Positions 60,101 to 64,000 of a DNA stretch of 64,000 nt are shown one piece after another. Position numbers and translations under genes: made by a program. Within the stretch, counting starts at the first letter, position 1. Each line of letters begins with the position of its first letter. This stretch comes from Oscarella lobularis (taxonomy: Eukaryota > Porifera > Homoscleromorpha > Homosclerophorida > Oscarellidae): NCBI RefSeq assembly GCF_947507565.1, contig NC_089192.1, positions 1,302,001-1,366,000 of the forward strand. Reading direction: 5' to 3'. The notes beneath the pieces were generated by a model, which worked only from the letters and a program-made list of their open reading frames with translations, searched no databases and was not told where the DNA came from.

Positions 60101-63100
60101 GACTACGATCTCAGAATCTCTAGTGCCTTCAAGTGCTATTTTGACACTGAACTGCACCGACTCCGATGCTGGAAAGAACGGCGACATCTCCTATTCTTTT
60201 GTCCAAGGTTCGACTCAATTTATTCTTACCTCGCATGGCACTGTGATTCTCGCAAAAGCCGTAACTCTGCTAAAAACGTGCCGCTGTTTCACGGAACATG
60301 CCCTAGCGAAAGATAGTGGAAACCCAAGTCTCTCGACCGTAGTAACAATCAAGATATGCGTTCGACCAGTAAACGATCACGCTCCTGTGTTTGACAGTAG
60401 CGACGGCTACAACTTCGTTGTCCCAGAAGGCTCCGCTAACGGTAGAATTATTGGAGTCGTCAATGCCACGGATAAGGACATCTGCGACGAAACTGTCGTC
60501 ACATACGCGTTTATCGATGATGTTCCTTTCGCCGTCGACAGTGCGTCCGGTTCGATTGTGTTGACGGGAAGTCTGGACCGAGAAACGATTTCCTCGTATA
60601 ACTTCTGGGTGCGTGCTTCTGATGGAGCTGATTCGAATGGAAAGACGGCAATCACTAGCGTTCGAGTTGTCGTCAGCGACGTCAATGACAATTCTCCCGT
60701 TTTCTTGCCTTTGGACACCTTGACTACTACCGTCAGCGAAATTGCTTCGCTAAACACGACCTTCTTTCAACTAACTTGCACTGATGCTGACATCGGCGAT
60801 AACGGACGAGTGATCTTTTCCATTGCCTCTGGTGACGAATCAAATATCTTTTCTCTGGGACCAACAGATGGCTGGCTGCGAGTTATGAAGCCGTTGGATT
60901 ACGAAAACATGACCCGTTTTAATTTGAAAGTGGCCTGTGCCGACCAAGGCTCTCCCGCTAGATCTTCCACCGCTTCGGTCGAAATTGTCGTCGAAGGTCG
61001 CAACGAATTTCCTCCCGTCTTTGCAAAGCCTGCACACACGGGCATCGAGATTTCTGAAAACGCTCCTGTTGGCACGTCGTTTCTCCAAGTGACAGCCACA
61101 GACAGAGACAGAGGACTTGAAGGAAAAGTGAAGTACTACCTCGCTCCAACTGATGTGAATTACGCGAGAAATTCCAAATTCTTTGGCGTCGATCAAGACT
61201 CCGGAGTGCTACGAACAGTGCACAGTGTCGATTTCGAAGTGTCTCTAAAAGTCACCGCTTTTTTCCTGATTATTCAAGCTGTTGATCAAGGTGTCGATCC
61301 GAAAACGGGGGAGACTGTGGTTGTCCTGAACGTTGATGATGAAAATGACAATGCACCATACTTCGTACCGTCTCTCAGTGCGGCAACGGTAAAAGAAGAT
61401 GCTCCAATCAGAACTTCCGTGCTTCAATTGAGTTGCAACGACGAAGACTACCCTGGAACGCCAAACGTTAGGAGAACGATAACGATTGCAAGCGGAAACG
61501 TGAACGACGCCTTCTCCATTTCTAGCACTGACATCACGGGCTTTGCTACGATTTCCGTTCAAAATCCATTAGATTTGGAGCAGATCGATTTGTACGCTTT
61601 GGAAGTCAACTGTACCGATTCCGGCGTTCCGCCTCTGCACGGAATTGGAACCGTACGAATCTCCGTGTTGTCGGCAAACGAATTTGCTCCCGTTTTTGAA
61701 AAGAGTTCCTATTCCGTGCCCGTTTACGAAAACGTCAGCGTGGGACAAATTCTAGTGACAGTGTCGGCTAGTGACGCCGATGCAGGCGATGCCGGACGCG
61801 TTTTCTACACCATAACGGGAGGCGATGATACCGGCGTGTTTTCCGTCGACAGACGAAGCGGCAACGTCACACTTGCCGCCTTATTGGACTACGAAACGCG
61901 AAGCAGTTATACGATTACAGTGACGGCAAGCGACGGCGTCAGAACAACCTGGACGCTTGTCAATATAACGGTCCTTGATGTGAACGACAACGAGCCTATC
62001 GTTTTGCCTAGTTTCTACCATACTGTCACTAGAGAACCTGGCATTCTAGGAAACGTTCTTCTAGTTGTTACGGCAACCGATGCCGACTCTGGTGTCGACG
62101 GAACGATCGCCTTCTCGCTTGCTGAGAAAGGAAATGAAAACAAAACATTCACTATTGATTCAAATACTGGCGCCGTCAAGTTGCAGAAGAGTCTAGATTG
62201 CGAAAAACTTGGGCGTCACGAGCTCACCGCAATTGCGTCAGATCACGGAGGTGTATCCTTCAGCGGCACCGCGGATATCGTCGTCGATGTTTCTTGCCTC
62301 AACGAGCACTCTCCGAAATTTCCGAAAGCGTCCTACGCAGTGTCTGCAAACGAGAATACAACAATAGGAACTTCAATTCTTTCTCTCACCGCAGCTGACG
62401 CTGATCACGGGCGTCAAGGAGAAATTGTTTACAGCATAACGAGTGGCAATAATGGAAATTTCTTTGTTATTGACAGAAGAACAGGTGTCATTTCTCTTCT
62501 ACGATCTCTCGATCGAGAAGAAACGTCGTTGTATTCTCTCGTTCTTACAGCGACGGATAGAGATCAATTCAGTCCTCGCGAAGGTACGACTAATGTGAGC
62601 GTGATCGTTTTGGATGCCAACGACAATAGTCCCGTTTGTTCGAAAACATCGTACGCTGAAAGCATTTTGGAATCCGCAATTTCTCCGAGAGAAATTATTC
62701 AGCTAAGTTGTTCGGATCAAGATGAGGGACGTAATGGCCAACTTTCGTACGAAATAAGTTCTGGAAATGAAGAAGGCGCTTTCGAAGTTTCCTCTAGCGG
62801 CAGTGTGTCGGTCATTTCTTCGCTTGACTACGAAACGTCAGGGTCTGGCCCAGGAGTCGCAGAAAAAAGAAGTTCTTACGTCCTAACCATTCGAATATCT
62901 GATGGCGGTGATCCACATTTGTCTACTGATGCGATCATTGCTATTTTAGTTATCGCCAAAAATGAACATACACCAATTTTCTCCGACCGTACGTACGTTG
63001 CCAATGTTAGCGAGTCTGCCTATGTTGGCTTATCTGTACTGACCGTGTCTGCAAATGACGACGATGCTGGCCCTCAAGGACAAGTCACGTACGAAATCGT

Positions 63101-64000
63101 TGGCGGAAACGACGGGGCGTTTTCGATAGACCGCAGCACTGGAGTCGTCTTCGTGTCGAGCCGGCTTGACAGAGAAACTACGGCGGAATATCTGTTGAGC
63201 ATTCGATCAGCAGACAGTGCCGTATCACCGGAGCCCGTAAAGTCGGCTATTGCGAATGCGACGATTGTAATCACCGATGTTAATGACAATTCGCCCGTTT
63301 TTGATCCCAATCTTTACATAACGACGTTGGAAGAAAATTCAGCGACGGGAAGTCGCGTTTCTACGCTATCGTGTACAGATAAAGACATTGGAAACAACGG
63401 CCAAACTGACTTTGCAATAGTCAGTGGAAACGTCGGCGGCGCCTTCCGTATTAGCAAAAATGGTACCGTTTTCGTCAATTCTGATCTAGACTACGAAAAG
63501 GTCGCGGCGTACAATTTGCAAATCAATTGTTTCGACCGCGGCTCTGTCAGTCGAACCTCAGCAGCATCTCTAGCGATTGTTATTGCGCCTACTAACGATC
63601 ATTCTCCCGTTTTTACGCAATCTGGAGTCTACAGTATCAACGTATCAGAAGCAGCCGCCGTAGGACTCGAAATTGTTCGCGTTTTGGCCGTCGATGACGA
63701 CGCGGGATCTCAAGGCTTGGTCGTATACTCTATAGTCGACGGTAACAACGAAAACAAATTTGCGATTGATTCCGCGTCGGGGGCAATTCGTCTTCGCGCC
63801 TCCTTGGACTGGGAAACGACGTCGTCATACGTATTGACCGTTGAAGCTGCAGACGGCGGAACGGTGCCTTTCAGAAGATCTTCAATTGCTAATGTAACGA
63901 TTTCGGTGATGGACGTCAACGACAACGCTCCCGTGTTTCTTCCAGCAACTTACGCTAAAGTTGTTCTAGAGAGTATTCCGGGAAATAGTCGCGTTCTTCG
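27196..64000 (+). CDS. Giant cadherin with embedded peroxidase-like domain, 3'-incomplete
   Basis: Cell-surface adhesion protein of more than 12,250 residues in this window. Exon 1 (27196-27322) encodes a signal peptide (FLLSFAFLFLSLQTVSS). A 53-nt GT-AG intron leads at 27376 to one exon whose single frame (codons starting at multiples of three) I checked at eight points from 27378 to 63960; no in-frame stop is seen and the exon runs off the window. Order: divergent first EC-like domain, about seven EC repeats to 29930, peroxidase-like domain about 29940-31930, then about 100 EC repeats. EC hallmarks recur every 300-330 nt: xENA.xG, ATDxDxG, LDxE, DxNDNxPxF. NxT/S glycosylation motifs are abundant. 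Membrane anchor and cytoplasmic tail lie beyond the window, so linkage to catenins is unknown. The lack of introns over 36.6 kb contrasts with the intron-dense neighbours. Confidence 0.93.
27378..29935 (+). repeat. N-terminal EC block of the giant cadherin (about 7-8 repeats)
   Basis: A divergent first domain without a standard linker (to about 27700), then EC repeats with linkers DVNDNAP (about 28010), NVNEHAP (28316), a degenerate KNRNDP (28640), DVNEFGP (28970), LNKYSP (29290), DENDNVP (29610) and a final repeat ending at VVSEAFGDP. Calcium motifs are mostly kept (DxE, DAD/DSD, DxNDN). Confidence 0.9.
29940..31930 (+). other. Animal haem-peroxidase-like domain, haem ligands lost
   Basis: About 660 codons between EC repeats, in the same frame. 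Peroxidase-cyclooxygenase superfamily motifs are present: FDGTCNNL (30276), FQRLLNASYSD, calcium loop SSYIDGSS (about 30783-30806), GDLRSNE with the catalytic Arg (30960) and ester-forming Glu (30969), LHTIFLREHNRIA, QQGRDHGLPDY, and a Cys-containing end (LSVYC). By motif alignment from memory, the distal WGQxxDHD reads FGRFVFND: Gln to Arg and His to Asn (Asn about residue 1098). The proximal RxGH(S/T) reads RLLLS: His to Leu (Leu about residue 1334). The Asn that supports the proximal His is Lys (about 1425). Distal-to-proximal spacing (about 236) fits myeloperoxidase (241). Probably a non-enzymatic pseudoperoxidase used as a structural or binding module. Confidence 0.88.
31935..64000 (+). 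repeat. C-terminal EC array of the giant cadherin, about 100 repeats in dimeric units
   Basis: I count about 101 linkers from 32257 to 63913, spaced 295-345 nt. From about 35350 they alternate without exception between a DxNDNxP-like linker (DIDDNSP, DANDNSP, DVNDNAP) and one lacking the first Asp (VNEFPP, NDHSP, VNEHAP, NEFAP). Most repeats after a DxNDN linker have two cysteines (TCxDxDxG and V.CxDxGxP) and LDYE-like turns. Repeats after a NEH/NEF linker have Ala at both places and LDRET. One two-repeat unit is about 625 nt (about 208 residues). The array is cut by the window end inside the repeat following DVNDNAPVF at 63913. Confidence 0.92.

Noticed and set aside
28217-63925. Dozens of minus-strand open stretches of 60-260 codons across the cadherin array, often repeating SLTS and SEA-type strings
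   Set aside because: They are antisense shadows of the EC repeats (for example the reverse of DVNDN and ATD codons). Their periodic similarity follows from the plus-strand repeats.

Overview
The window reads as nuclear DNA of an early-branching animal, most likely a sponge. Homoscleromorph (Oscarella-like) is my best guess: introns are very short (mostly 45-70 nt, GT-AG), and animal-type families are present (heparanase, sialyltransferase, tetraspanin, CARD/ZU5/DEATH protein, cadherin). No bacterial operons or Shine-Dalgarno logic are seen. The taxon is an inference; the gene structures below were assembled by hand from splice sites and reading phase.

Left part (1-20.5 kb): a complete 19-exon GH79 heparanase-like gene and a complete 6-exon GT29 sialyltransferase gene lie in tandem on the minus strand. 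This pair has been copied and broken repeatedly. A second sialyltransferase (with an exon-junction phase problem), a third truncated one, and at least five relics of the GH79 gene or its upstream region are scattered to about 20.3 kb. Between them lie a tetraspanin gene, the first two exons of an unknown secreted protein with a repeat element just inside its next intron, a CARD-TM-ZU5-TM-DEATH signalling gene, and many small inverted-repeat and tandem-repeat elements.

Middle part (20.9-26.6 kb): a minus-strand gene fuses a dynamin/GBP-like GTPase domain to a C-terminal Hsp20/alpha-crystallin domain. A single-exon, cysteine-rich, probably GPI-anchored protein follows, then a decayed OXNAD1-like reductase fragment.

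Right part (27.2 kb to the window end): one giant plus-strand gene. After a signal-peptide exon and a 53-nt intron, a single reading frame stays open from 27376 to the last base (36.6 kb, more than 12,200 codons). It encodes about 7-8 cadherin (EC) repeats, an animal haem-peroxidase-like domain, then about 100 more EC repeats that continue past the window. The peroxidase domain keeps its scaffold motifs, but the distal and proximal haem histidines are both replaced. From about 35.3 kb the EC linkers alternate strictly between DxNDNxP and xNEHxP/xNEFxP types, and mostly the repeat after a DxNDN linker carries a cysteine pair. The array is therefore built from two-repeat units. This gene is the most unusual object in the window.
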